The notes under the pieces are model-generated. The model saw nothing but the letters and a program-made list of their open reading frames with translations. It did not search any database and had not been told where the DNA came from. Positions 36,101 through 48,800 of a DNA stretch of 64,000 nucleotides are shown in pieces. Origin of the DNA: Gibbula magus (taxonomy: Eukaryota > Mollusca > Gastropoda > Trochida > Trochidae). Where the stretch lies: NCBI GenBank assembly GCA_936450465.1, contig OW388292.1:4235756-4299755 (forward strand), read 5' to 3'. Positions within the stretch are counted from its first letter, which is position 1; every line of letters begins with the position of its first letter. A program made the position numbers and the translations under genes.

Positions 36101-39100
36101 TTTGTTTTCAGCAACACAAGCCCCTGTATATATCGCATCGTAGTATTGGACCTAGGAACTGTTTGTTTTCAGCAATACAAGCCCCTGTATATATCGCATC
36201 GTAGTATTGGACCTAGGAACTGTTTGTTTTCAGCAATACAAGCCCCTGTATATATCGCATCGTAGTATTGGACCTAGGAACTGTTTGTTTTCAGCAACAC
36301 AAGCCCCTGTATATATCGCATCGTAGTATTGGACCTAGGAACTGTTTGTTTTCAGCAACACAAGCCCCTGTATATATCGCATCGTAGTATTGGACCTAGG
36401 AACTGTTTGTTTTTCAGCAACACAATCCCCTGTATATATCGCATCGTAGTATTGGACCTAGGAACTGTTTGTTTTCAGCAATACAAGTCCCTGTATATAT
36501 CGCATCGTAGTATTGGACCTAGGAACTGTTTGTTTCCAGCAATACAAGCCCCTGTATATATCGCATCGTAGTATTGGACCTAGGAACTGTTTGTTTTCAG
36601 CAATACAAGTCCCTGTATATATCGCATCGTAGTATTGGACCTAGGAAATGTTTGTTTTCAGCAACACAAGCCCCTGTATATATCGCATCGTAGTATTGGA
36701 CCTAGGAACTGTTTGTTTTCAGCAATACAAGCCCCTGTATATATCGCATCGTAGTATTGAACCTAGGAACTGTTTGTTTTCAGCAATACAAGTCCCTGTA
36801 TATATCGCATCGTAGTATTGGACCTAGGAACTGTTTGTTTTCAGCAACACAAGCCCCTGTATATATCGCATCGTAGTATTGGACCTAGGAACTGTTTGTT
36901 TTCAGCAATACAAGCCCCTGTATATATCGCATCGTAGTATTGGACCTAGGAAATGTTTGTTTTCAGCAACACAAGCCCCTGTATATATCGCATCGTAGTG
37001 TTGGACCTAGGAACTGTTTGTTTTCAGCAATACAAGCCCCTGTATATATCGCATCGTAGTATTGGACCTAGGAACTGTTTGTTTTCAGCAATACAAGCCC
37101 CTGTATATATCGCATCGTAGTATTGGACCTAGGAAATGTTTGTTTTCAGCAACACAAGCCCCTGTATATATCGCATCGTAGTATTGGACCTAGGAACTGT
37201 TTGTTTTCAGCAATACAAGCCCCTGTATATATCGCATCGTAGTATTGGACCTAGGAAATGTTTGTTTTCAGCAACACAAGCCCCTGTAGATATCGCATCG
37301 TAGTATTGGACCTAGGAACTGTTTGTTTTCAGCAATACAAGCCCCTGTATATATCGCATCGTAGTATTGGACCTAGGAGCTGTTTGTTTTCAGCAATACA
37401 AGCCCCTGTATATATCGCATCGTAGTATTGGACCTAGGAACTGTTTGTTTCCAGCAATACAAGTCCCTGTGTATATCGCATCGTAGTATTGGACCAAGGA
37501 ACTGTTTGTTTTCAGCAATACAAGCCTCTGTATATATCGCATCGTAGTATTGGACCAAGGAACTGTTTGTTTCCAGCAACACAAGCCCCTGTATATATCG
37601 CATCGTAGTATTGGACCTAGGAAATGTTTGTTTTCAGCAACACAAGCCCCTGTATATATCGCATCGTAGTATTGGACCTAGGAAATGTTTGTTTCCAGCA
37701 ATACAAGCCCCTGTATATATCGCATCGTAGTATTGGACCTAGGAACTGTTTGTTTTCAGCAACACAAGCCCCTGTATATATCGCATCGTAGTATTGGACC
37801 TAGGAACTGTTTGTTTCCAGCAATACAAGTCCCTGTGTATATCGCATCGTAGTATTGGACCTAGGAACTGTTTGTTTTCAGCAATACAAGCCCCTGTATA
37901 TATCGCATCGTAGTATTGGACCTAGGAACTGTTTGTTTCCAGCAATACAAGTCCCTGTGTATATCGCATCGTAGTATTGGACCAAGGAACTGTTTGTTTT
38001 CAGCAATACAAGCCCCTGTATATATCGCATCGTAGTATTGGACCTAGGAACTGTTTGTTTTCAGCAATACAAGCCCCTGTATATATCGCATCATAGTATT
38101 GGACCTAGGAACTGTTTGTTTTCAGCAATACAAGCCCCTGTATATATCGCATCGTAGTATTGGACCTAGGAACTGTTTGTTTTCAGCAATACAAGCCCCT
38201 GTATATATCGCATCGTAGTATTGGACCAAGGAACTGTTTGTTTTCAGCAACACAAGCCCCTGTATATATCGCATCGTAGTATTGGACCTAGGAAATGTTT
38301 GTTTTCAGCAACACAAGCCCCTGTATATATCGCATCGTAGTATTGGACCTAGGAACTGTTTGTTTTCAGCAATACAAGCCCCTGTATATATCGCATCGTA
38401 GTATTGGACCTAGGAGCTGTTTGTTTTCAGCAATACAAGCCCCTGTATATATCGCATCGTAGTATTGGACCTAGGAACTGTTTGTTTCCAGCAATACAAG
38501 TCCCTGTGTATATCGCATCGTAGTATTGGACCAAGGAACTGTTTGTTTTCAGGAATACAAGCCCCTGTATATATCGCATCGTAGTATTGGACCTAGGAAC
38601 TGCTTGTTTTCAGCAATACAAGCCCCTGTATATATCGCATCGTAGTATTGGACCTAGGAACTGTTTGTTTTCAGCAATACAAGCCCCTGTATATATCGCA
38701 TCATAGTATTGGACCTAGGAACTGTTTGTTTTCAGCAATACAAGCCCCTGTATATATCGCATCGTAGTATTGGACCTAGGAACTGTTTGTTTTCAGCAAC
38801 ACAAGCCCCTGTATATATCGCATCGTAGTATTGGACCAAGGAACTGTTTGTTTTCAGCAACACAAGCCCCTGTATATATCGCATCGTAGTATTGGACCTA
38901 GGAAATGTTTGTTTTCAGCAATACAAGCCCCTGTATATTTCGCATCGTAGTATTGGACCTAGGAACTGTTTGTTTTCAGCAATACAAGCCCCTGTATATA
39001 TCGCATCGTAGTATTGGACCTAGGAACTGTTTGTTTCCAGCAATACAAGCCCCTGTATATATCGCATCGTAGTATTGGACCTAGGAACTGTTTGTTTCCA

Positions 39101-39300
39101 GCAATACAAGCCCCTGTATATATCGCATCGTAGTATTGGACCTAGGAACTGTTTGTTTTCAGCAACACAAGCCCCTGTATATATCGCATCGTAGTATTGG
39201 ACCTAGGAACTGTTTGTTTTCAGCAATACAAGCCCCTGTATATATCGCATCGTAGTATTGGACCTAGGAACTGTTTGTTTCCAGCAATACAAGCCCCTGT
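33133..39300. repeat. 61-bp satellite array, about 101 units
   Basis: Unit: CAGCAATACAAGCCCCTGTA, TATATCGCATCGTAGTATTG, GACCTAGGAACTGTTTGTTT, T. Common variants are CAACACAAG for CAATACAAG, GGAAATG for GGAACTG, CCAAGG for CCTAGG, TTTCCAG for TTTTCAG, and one with an extra T. The extra-T unit lies in a conserved multi-unit block that recurs four times, giving identical 80-codon frames from 33825, 34863, 35718 and 36329 (one has a silent or near-silent change). The spacings of 1038, 855 and 611 bp are 17, 14 and 10 units plus one base. It ends sharply at 39300. Confidence 0.97.
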
Positions 39301-40156
39301 GGTCTAAGGTGCGCAGCGTTAATCTACAAAATGGTCCCAAAGTGGAAAGCAAACCACCCTTGGTCCATATGGGTACCAAATTGTGTAGAATCGCAAGTCT
39401 GGCAATGACATGTAAGGGCATAGATCTAAGTTTATTACAGTAAGGATTGTGTGCGCTATACACCGACTCCTAATGTAGAAGATAAATATAGAGTCGTAGT
39501 ATAAGAAAAAAAACACACTTCCTATTATTCCGTCCCGTTGCCGCATCGCCATTTTGCTAAGCGATTGTTGACCATTCCGTTCATTTGTGGTCCGTTTTGT
39601 GTCCGCCATGCGCGTTTTATGTCCCTTTCACGCGATTTGTCGCCCGTTTTAGAGGACATGAATTCAGTTTTAGAGAATATGAATTCAGAAATTCCTAACA
39701 AGGATAAGAATTTTGAAAATCACATCATGATAAAAATGGCAATTAAAAACATAACTTTAACCTATCAAAACAGTTAAAATGGAGCTATGCGCTTCTTCAT
39801 GGTCTTAAGAAAAAATGCGTAGAATAATGTTATATCTGGATAAATGAGGTGGTCCCCCAACAGTAAGACAGTGGGAGATATATCTAGATTCAACAAACGG
39901 TGCAGCTCCCTCGTCCAACATCGATTACCAAGAATAGTATTTATGTGGTCTTACTAACACGCAGCGAAATACAAGAGGGAATGGAACTTCAGAAAACACT
40001 CTAGCTAGGTTTAAACAGCTAAGATGTAAGACCTGAGTGATCTCTACTCATATTGAATACCACTATCGTCAACTAAACCTTCTCTAGCAGTACAGTCAAA
40101 CCCGTTTTCCCGGGTGGAGACCAGGCGCTTCAAAACCATACCTATATGTATATATC
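39301..40156. other. Non-coding intergenic stretch
   Basis: No supported exon. The right part (40060-40156) merges into a LINE remnant: SRVETRRFKTIP is readable in another frame just before the next feature. Confidence 0.4.
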
Positions 40157-40270
40157 AACGAGGAAGTGTGTCTCTACTGTGATATTTGTATGGACGATGA
40201 GGTCAATGTATTACTGTATTGTCCAGTTTATGATGATGTTCGAGGGGTTTTGTTAGACAAATTCAATTAA
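40157..40270 (+). pseudogene. LINE ORF2 C-terminal fragment
   Basis: Reads NEEVCLYCDICMDDEVNVLL followed by YCPVYDDVRGVLLDKFN and a stop. It matches the C-terminal C-x2-C...H/N...C knuckle region of non-LTR retrotransposon polyproteins (C-x-x-C ... DE-x-x-x-L-x-x-CP-x-Y-x-x-x-R). The preceding part is in a different frame, so it is a dead remnant. Confidence 0.7.
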
Positions 40271-41554
40271 ATGTGGTTTGTTTGTGAGGCTGTAGCACGT
40301 TTTTTGCAAATTTTATTTTTTCAAATTTTCCATTTATAATAATAGTTTACGTCATTTATATTTACTTCAGAGGGTAAAACATCTTATAACACAAACCAAT
40401 TATCCGTAGTGATAATAACGGTATTACCTATCAAACAAAACGTGCATGGCGGCCATTTTAATGTAAACACCTTTTATTATTTCGAATGACAAACAACGAT
40501 TCCCATGGCTATATCGAACCATGTACATTCATAGTTTAACTTGATATCCCGAAGAGAGAAGGGTGTTTTCTGTTTGGTGACATTATTTTTCAAAAACATC
40601 ATTGACTTATTTGAGCGAAAAAAACGTGCTACTGCCCCTTTAAATATGAATGTGACGGTGCAAGTTCGTTTTATCATGGCCAGTCCGAATATTGTAACAC
40701 AAAGTGCCAACAACTGCAGGACAAGTGCACAGCTACGTAGACATATATTATGCGGCTGATTTTGTTTTAGACTGTATCTCTTGTACTTGCATATACGCTT
40801 TACTGTTCTTAACCACGATCATGGTCACGTGTATGTCAATCTTACATGTTGTCATCTCTCTAACTCATCATTTCATAAAATGTTATCCTTTAGCATTCTA
40901 TTTGTCAATTGAGGCAATACGTAAATAAAGTATGTGTCTGTATGTTTGTCTGTCTGCTTATACGGGGAACTAGATTACGTCGTCAGTTTATATTCGCCAT
41001 TTAATGATTTTAGAAACAAGGCATTTCTCTTACATGTACATTATATCGCAGACAAAAGTCTGTTATCAACTTATCAATGTTGAGTTATCCCTCTTTATCA
41101 AATGTTTCATGGAACATTATTATAAAAAGTTTCTGTTTGTATTAATTTCTATTTAATAATTTATAGTCACAATGTTAAACGTTTTACTGTAGTGCAATGT
41201 TACCATTGTATATGGTATTTTATTCCATGTCTGTATAGTTGATAAATAACATAATGTTAGATATTGAACTCTTAACTTAATAATATTTGTACAACACATT
41301 TCATTGTTTGTAAGTGTTTTAGTTTCACAATGTCGCCATCTTGAGGTAGTGTTCATTGCTACTTCATCACATGCTGATTCATTTTTAAAAGATTTCAATT
41401 TGACCATTACTGGTATCGAATGCATAATATTGTTGGTTTCATGACTTGCCAATGTAGGCCTACTTATAAAACCGTTAAATTATTATGTTAAAAGTTGGTA
41501 AACTATTGTTATTTAAGAATTCCATCGTTCACAAACAAGGGTACTAAACGTCAC
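40271..41554. other. Non-coding intergenic stretch
   Basis: AT-rich; small frames only. I see no exon, RNA gene or defined repeat. Confidence 0.4.
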
Positions 41555-41715
41555 TAAAACATTATTACAATAAAAAAACAGCGTTACAAACTAAAACATT
41601 GTTACAATCTAAAACAGTGTCACAAATCAAGGATTCATATAAATTATTGTACAAACTAAAACAATGTTACGTATTTAAAAGTGTTACAATTGTTACAAAC
41701 TAAAACATTGTGACA
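41555..41715. repeat. Degenerate ~20-bp tandem repeat
   Basis: Imperfect copies of GTTACAAACTAAAACATT at irregular 18-30-bp spacing. Confidence 0.6.
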
Positions 41716-41929
41716 CGGACACAAACTATCCCCCACTGTTCAACCTTTCCCTTTATAAAAGGGATCAAGCATTTCTTTGCTCTCACAAGCGTGAACACGT
41801 GTTGCCTTGGTAACTGTTAACAATTGAACTTGACCGGTCATTTTTGAGGGGCGTTGCCTGTGGTCAACTGGCCTGTGTTGTAACGGTTTCTCCTCTCACG
41901 CCATTAGTAATTTGCATTTTGTGCACCTA

Positions 41930-42058
41930 GGCAATGGAAGGTCGATAGACAGTGCGCATGCGCATTACTAGGCCGGCTGTTTGAGGGAAATACCAACCGA
42001 GTCCAGCTCGTCCACTGAATATTCTCTTCATAAGAGGGTGCATTGTTGATTCATCTAG
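41930..42058 (+). promoter_or_regulatory. Candidate ELOVL promoter and non-coding first exon
   Basis: TGCGCATGCGCA at 41953-41964 is a perfect NRF-1-type palindrome, typical of animal CpG promoters. About 95 bp further on, CATCTAG|GTAAGA (junction 42058/42059) is a strong 5' splice site. The next plus-strand acceptor joined to coding sequence is at 45803, just upstream of the elongase ATG, so a non-coding exon spliced over ~3.7 kb is plausible. No transcript evidence is available here. Confidence 0.45.
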
Positions 42059-42682
42059 GTAAGATTTTACATATACCTGAATTAACTAATAATCTATTAA
42101 CCCATAGTCAAGAGATTGTTTGTCAAAAAAGAGGAATGCAGGTTGCAGTGAAGACATGACTGATCATGACAGAACGGAAAGCGTGTTGTGACTGACTGCC
42201 GGTCGATCACTGACCGACTCCGTGAGTGAGGGCATGTGCGTTCTCTACAACCCACGTCGTCTCTCGGGTGTATCCTACATTCGTCGCATACCTTCAACAA
42301 TAACTCTCAGTCTCATCTCATCGCAAAACGACAGGTTTAAACTGATATGTTTAACATGATATTGTGACTGTTATGAAAATAATCTCCCAATAATTTAATG
42401 AACTGATTAACTGGTCCCTCTTATCCTTATATCTCTCTCTATATAAATATATATATATATATGTGTGTGTGTGTATATCTTACATTGTCTACGATTTTGT
42501 GTTGTTATGAAGCAAAATATAGAGAGAAAGTTTCCTTCGTACTTTCATGGTAATTTAAATTCAAAGTGTTTCAATACATGAAACATTGAAGGAGAATAGT
42601 AGAGATAGCAGGAGTTTGTAGCCTGTTGATGTTCTACTAGAACTGCAATTATAAACCTCTAGTGACGTCACCCTATTCTCTC

Positions 42683-42787
42683 ACCTGAGCCTAGATTTTC
42701 GAAGCTCTCTTAGTACTAAGATAGTCCTAAGTACATTGGCTTATGACGATCTAGTGCTTACACAGCTTCGAACATCTAGGCTCAGGT
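42683..42787. mobile_element. 105-bp MITE-like inverted-repeat element
   Basis: ACCTGAGCCTAGAT at the left and ATCTAGGCTCAGGT at the right are perfect inverses, followed inwards by TCGAAGCT/AGCTTCGA. The interior holds further CTTAGTACTAAG symmetry. No protein. It lies in the presumed first intron of the elongase gene. Confidence 0.8.
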
Positions 42788-43569
42788 TCGTGCCACAGCG
42801 GCGTGTATATATCGCTTAGGAATAGAGCTAGAAAGACATATACTGGCGTTGCACTGTGGCTGCCGGGTGCCCAGAGCACAAAATGAATTTCCAATTAACT
42901 TTGTATTGAAGACAATAAGGTGTTATTGTTATAACTCCCTTTGCACGGCCTGTTTCAATTGCAATCTCTTTAAGTCATAATTATATTAATGAACACATTC
43001 AAACAGGAATGACTCATTTGATTTTCATCACAAATAAAATTCAAAACATTTTAACACATTTTCAATATTGCAATTTTAACTAATGTTCAAGCTTATTTTA
43101 TAATCTGTAGGTCTTAATTAGAAATCTACAGTGCTGTGCTTGGGACTGCAGAATGTTTTTTTTATACCTATCAATAGAATTCACCAATGTGTAAAATATT
43201 TATATTTGGAAACATTGTATATTAAATTATATATATATATATATATTTAATTATGTTTGTTCACTGTCTAATTAAGATGTGTTCCTAATTCACTAATATG
43301 TAATTAATTTACTTTAAAACTGATTAATGTTCTGGCAGTAACAGTTAAAATCCGGTCTCATCAATTTTCATTTCCATTTAGTTTATGGCCATGAATGACT
43401 TTTTGCCAATTCAAGAGTTTAACACCTGCTACTGTCTGAAATAAGGCCAGTGCGATAGTTTGGTCAGCCAACATTTGGACACAGTTTAAGGTTTATTTTA
43501 TCAGGTAAATTGACAAAATAACCCATTTTTTGGCTGAGTATTTTACAAGCGTAGTTCATCAACTGCATC

Positions 43570-44912
43570 TGCTCCTGTGTAGAGCTGGTCAGCTGATGAG
43601 AGCAGTGAAGAGACACTACTCTGCACTGCTCCGGTGTAGACCTGGTCAGCTGATGAGAGCAGTGAAGAGACACTACTCCACACTGCTCCTGTGTAGACCT
43701 GGTCAGCTGATGAGAGCAGTGAAGAGCGCTACTCCGCACTGCTAATGTGTGGAGCTGGTCAGCTGATGACAGCAGTGAAGTGACGCTACTCCACACTGCT
43801 CCTGTGTAGAGCTGGTTAGCTGATGAGAGCAGTGAAGAGACGCTACTCCACACTGCTCCTGTGTAGAGCTGGTTAGCTGATGAGAGCAGTGAAGAGACAC
43901 TACTCCACACTGCTCCGGTGTAGACCTGGTCAGCTGATGAGAGCAGTGAAGAGACGCTACTCCACACTGCTCCTGTGTAGACCTGGTCAGCTGATGAGAG
44001 CAGTGAAGAGACGCTACTCCACACTGCTCCTGTGTAGAGCTGGTCAGCTGATGAGAGCAGTGAAGAGACGCTACTCCACACTGCTCCTGTGTAGACCTGG
44101 TCAGCTGATGAGAGCAGTGAAGAGACGCTACTCCGCACTGCTAATGTGTGGAGCTGGTCAGCTGATGACAGCAGTGAAGTGACGCTACTCCACACTGCTC
44201 CTGTGTAGAGCTGGTTAGCTGATGAGAGCAGTGAAGAGACGCTACTCCACACTGCTCCTTTGTAGACCTGGTCAGCTGATGAGAGCAGTGAAGAGACGCT
44301 ACTCCACACTGCTCCGGTGTAGACCTGGTCAGCTGATGAGAGCAGTGAAGAGACGCTACTCCACACTGCTCCTGTGTAGAGCTGGTCAGCTGATGAGAGC
44401 AGTGAAGAGACGCTACTCCACACTGCTCCTGTGTAGAGCTGGTTAGCTGATGAGAGCAGTGAGGTGACACTACTCCACACTGCTCCTGTGAAGAGACGCT
44501 ACTCCGCACTGCTCCTGTGTAGACCTGGTCAGCTGATGAGAGCAGTGAAGAGACGCTACTCTGCACTGCTCCTGTGTAGAGCTGGTCAGCTGATGAGAGC
44601 AGTGAAGTGACGCTACTCCGCACTGCTCCTGCGTAGAGCTGGTCAGCTGATGAGAGCAGTGAAGAGACACTACTCCACACTGCTCCTGTGTAGATCTGGT
44701 CAGCTGATGAGAGCAGTGAAGAGACACTACTCCACACTGCTCCGGTGTAGACCTGGTCAGCTGATGAGAGCAGTGAAGAGACACTACTCCACACTGCTCC
44801 TGTGTAGAGCTGGTCAGCTGATGAGAGCAGTGAAGTGACGCTACTACGCACTGCTTCTGTGTAGACCTGGTCAGCTGATGAGAGCAGTGAAGAGACGCTA
44901 CTCCACACTGCT
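43570..44912. repeat. 57-bp minisatellite, about 23 units
   Basis: Unit: GAGCTGGTCAGCTGATGAGA, GCAGTGAAGAGACGCTACTC, CACACTGCTCCTGTGTA. A truncated unit marks a recombination junction at about 44488. Since 57 is a multiple of three, minus-strand frames of 338 and 255 codons appear (repeat YTGAVWSSVSSLLSSADQL); they are interrupted by partial units and have no gene context. The array lies in the presumed first intron of the elongase gene. Confidence 0.95.
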
Positions 44913-45007
44913 AATGTTGAAGATGTGGTGGAAATAATATTAAAATGTATTATATGATCTAGTATTCTGTATCTTCCATCTGTCTTGAACTTTTAACTGT
45001 ATCTTTC

Positions 45008-45326
45008 GGGGGCGGGATAGCGCAGTGGTTAGCGTGTTCGGCTTTGGATCAAGAGGTCCGGGGTTCGAATCCCGCCAGGGGCACGGCAACTTTGTCTGCA
45101 GTAGAGAACTATTCTACACGCAGTAAGGTTTGGGTGCAATGCTACACTGAATTTCAGCGTAGTAACACCCATGGTTCGCTAGTTCCAGCCGCTGCTCGCA
45201 GGTTTCACCGCAGTGCATAGTCACATGGCGTTGCAGGCTTTCTCCCTGCCATAATACTAGCAGTCGCGATATAAGTGAAATACTCTTGAAAGCGGCGTTA
45301 TACCCCAACTCACTCACTCACTCACT
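45008..45326 (+). mobile_element. tRNA-derived SINE, full length
   Basis: The head has an A box (TAGCGCAGTGGTTAGCG) and a perfect B box (GGTTCGAATCC), then a ~240-bp body, then GCGGCGTT and an (ACTC)n tail. A perfect 13-bp target duplication AACTGTATCTTTC flanks it (44995-45007 and 45327-45339). The head cannot fold as a tRNA because of an irregular anticodon region. The sharp duplication indicates recent retroposition. Related copies lie at 51651 and 57208. Confidence 0.93.
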
Positions 45327-45853
45327 AACTGTATCTTTCAATCTATCTAATGTTAAATGGATAATTTTATTTTTGTTGGCGTTTCAACAGAACTGCTGCC
45401 ATTCTCAGGAAAGTTATTTCTATTACTGATGTCATGAAACTCACTTAGCTACTGCAGTCTGACAGGTTCTTTATTCTGACAAATTGTTAATGTCGTTGTT
45501 CAACACGCTGTAGTTCATATAAGGCTTGTTTTATTATAAACTCATATTATTTCATTGGCCAGTGTGGATTCTTACTTGTAGATTTGGTGACCCTGTGTCC
45601 TGAAATAAAGACCTCTCTTTGTCTTTTTCTCCATTACATAAAGTACCTGAAATTTTGTATGCCTATGAAATATGATAAGTTTACTAAATTCGCTACAGAG
45701 TCAATGGCTCTATTTTTTATCGGTCGCATTTGAGTTTTTGTAACTGAAAATACCCTAAGATGATAATGTTAGCATTATAACATCACATATTTGTTTGTTG
45801 CAGATTGTTGACTGGTGACATCCCTCCCTGCTAACTGTGGTCCTGACACCAAG

Positions 45854-48800
45854 ATGGCAGGTCTAGTAGCACAGGCTATGAAGTCGTACGACGAGATCAT
45901 GCTTAAAGCAGGTAGCTATTGTGTGCATGGTGATTGGTTTATATGCTGTACAGAACAACTAATCGTTAACATGTTTGTTTTATCATTATTTTACTTCTTT
46001 TAATAATATGACATTCACTGATGGGTAAGTTGAACAGTTTAAATGTTTCAGAAAGTTTTCTGTGCTGTTTGTGTGGTAACCATATGCCTAATAAATGATT
46101 ATTAATGTCAAACAATTTTAGTAAAAGGAAATTTCCTGCATAACAATTTCTTTATTGTGAGAGACAAGGCTAAAGAGTATAATCTTACTCCTGAAGAAGC
46201 ATATACCCCGAAACGTCTTGTTGTTCTTATGTAATCTATTACTAAATAAACCAAATTTATATTCAATATATATAGAGAATATTACATTGTTAACTTTTCT
46301 GCTTAGATCCCCGAGTAGCTGACTGGTTCATGATGGATTCTCCGCTGCCGAGTTTTGTCATCTGTGTACTGTACGTGGTCATCGTGATGATGGGGCCCAC
46401 CATCATGGCCGACCGGAAACCATTTGAGATGAAGCGACTACTCCTGGCGTACAACTTCTGTATGGTGATACTGTCTACCTACTGCTTTGTGGAGGTACGT
46501 AGAAGGGGATCTGTCGGATGAACAAACTGTTGAATGTTTCGATAATCTGTTGCAGTGACGAATCTAGAGGGGGGGGATTTATTTATTCCCTTAATGTGGA
46601 ATAAATCGTGGAAATAGCTTTCAGGTGCAAAAATATGCCAGATCTGCAGAAAACCCATTTCCATGCAGAATTTTCCATCTCGGGGGTTACTTAATTTGAA
46701 TAAATTAGACTTGATTTTTCAAAGGTAACAACAGGAGAATTCAATATCAAATTGATAATTTTTTACACCAAATAAATATTACACTTTACACTGGTTTTGT
46801 AGTTCCTTGCATCTGGCTGGCTGGCCGGCTACAGTCTGGGGTGTCAACCAGTCGACTACTCCAACTCACCTCAAGCTGTCAGGGTATGGGGAATTTTCAA
46901 TCATTCTTTCCTTGTTTTGATGTTTAAGTTAATAAATTGTTTTCACTGACTTTTTAAATTTTGTGCACCAGTAGCTCCATATACTTCTGAAAGACCAAGC
47001 CCAAACTCGTACTGATGAGCAAGTGTGAGAGGTAGATTTGTAGGTCTCATGAGGTAATGGAGAATGCATTCGGAGCCCTGGATTCGTTAAAAATAATCAA
47101 CGAGCCCCGAAGGGGCGAGTTGATTATTTTTAAACGAATCCACGGCTCCGAATGCATTCTCCATCTTAATCCATGTATGACGTCACGAAACATACATATT
47201 TGATTAGCTAGCATTATAGACAATACATTTCAATTATCTAACCTAAAAAATTATAATTTTGGTGGCCATTCATCGGATTTGGTACACGTAGCTTCGACCC
47301 TTATGAAATGGATTCTTCCACGCACGTGCATGACGCAAATATTCCACGCAAAGCGATTTGACTGACAGCCAAACTCCTGCATTTCATGTGTTTCAGCACG
47401 ATCCCCATGCGTTTCACACTTTACCAGTCTTGTTTAGAATGCAGGGATCTTACTGACAAACAATCAAATGATTACCAGCAGGCCTGGTAGTCTAATAGGT
47501 TAGGGCGCTGCGTAACAGATGAAGGGTTACATGTTCGATTCCCCGGTCAGACATTACAAAAATAATATAATTGTAAACTATCGTTTAATAGTCTAGGTTA
47601 GCGGACTAGTGTAATTGTAAACTATTATTTAATAGTCTAGGTTAGCGGACTAGTATAATTGTAAACTATCGTTTAATAGTCTAGGTTAGCGGACTAGTAT
47701 AATAGTAAACTATCGTTTAATAGTCTAGGTTAGCGGACTAGTATAATTGTGAACTATCGTTGGATTATCAGTAAACGTGTATATATCATTCTTTCTACAG
47801 ATGGCCAGTGTGTGTTGGATGTTTTACTTCTCCAAGTTCATCGAACTCTTTGACACAGTGAGTAATGAGTATATGTACATGTCAAACTAGTAAATGAAAG
47901 TGCTTACAGATGAGGGTTCAAGTGGCAGCAAACCTGCCTAACATAAGGATAGAGTGTGATGTTGAAGTGATGAAGGCTGTACTCATTGTATTCAATGACA
48001 GCTCAACACACAATCTAAGCTTTGAATATTCAATTGAAATGATAGCACCCCCAGACTCTACCGCATGTCTATAAATACAGTTGTGAATGTTCCGTCCTGT
48101 TGCTGTTTGCCAGATATTCTTCATGATGAGGAAGAAGTTCAACCAGGTGTCGTTCCTCCACGTGTTCCATCACGGCATCATGCCCATCTCCTGGTGGTTC
48201 GGGGTCAAGTTCGTCCCAGGTGCGTTATTATAATCAACCTTTTATTACAGAGATGTCTGGTACAAACAGAGACTTCCACTGTGGTGTAGCAGGAGTCCAG
48301 TTGTTTAAAGAGATTCAACAGATTTCTGGTTTTTAAATTAGTTTTAACACTGGACGGATGACACATTCAATGACACATTCACACTCCTGGTGGTTGGTGT
48401 CAAGAGTGTCCCAGTGTGTCGTCATGGATCATGCTCTTGTCTAATAGTCAACTTTTCATTAAAGAGAGACTTCCACTGTGGCGTAGCAGGAGCTCATTTG
48501 ATTTAAAGAGATTCAACGGATTTCTGGTTTTTAAATTGACGGACATCACATTCAATGACACATTCATACACTATGCACATTTAAGGTGAAGAAGAATGAT
48601 AAGGTTCGTTAAGATACTCTTTGGGTTTAACAACATAAAATCATTGGATCTGCAGGAGGCAAACATGGTACATGAACATGGTATAACATCCATTTTATTT
48701 GCTCTGTATCTCTTTATTGTCAGTTGTGAGGAAATTTCAATCTTTATTTATTACACAGCCCAAATTTTTAACCTGACCTTTAAAAACATCATCAATTAGT

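Noticed and set aside
33825..36571. Four identical 80-codon frames as a duplicated small gene
   Set aside because: They are the same multi-unit block of the 61-bp satellite, and recur at whole-unit spacing.
43464..44908. Minus-strand frames of 338 and 255 codons (YTGAVWSSVSSLLSSADQL)
   Set aside because: By-product of a 57-bp unit divisible by three; the two frames are offset by a partial unit and have no gene context.
45008..45083. Functional tRNA gene (also at 57208, 5283, 47482 and 56968)
   Set aside because: A and B boxes are present but acceptor arms do not pair and the anticodon region is irregular. Three are heads of elements with defined ends, so they are SINE-type promoters.
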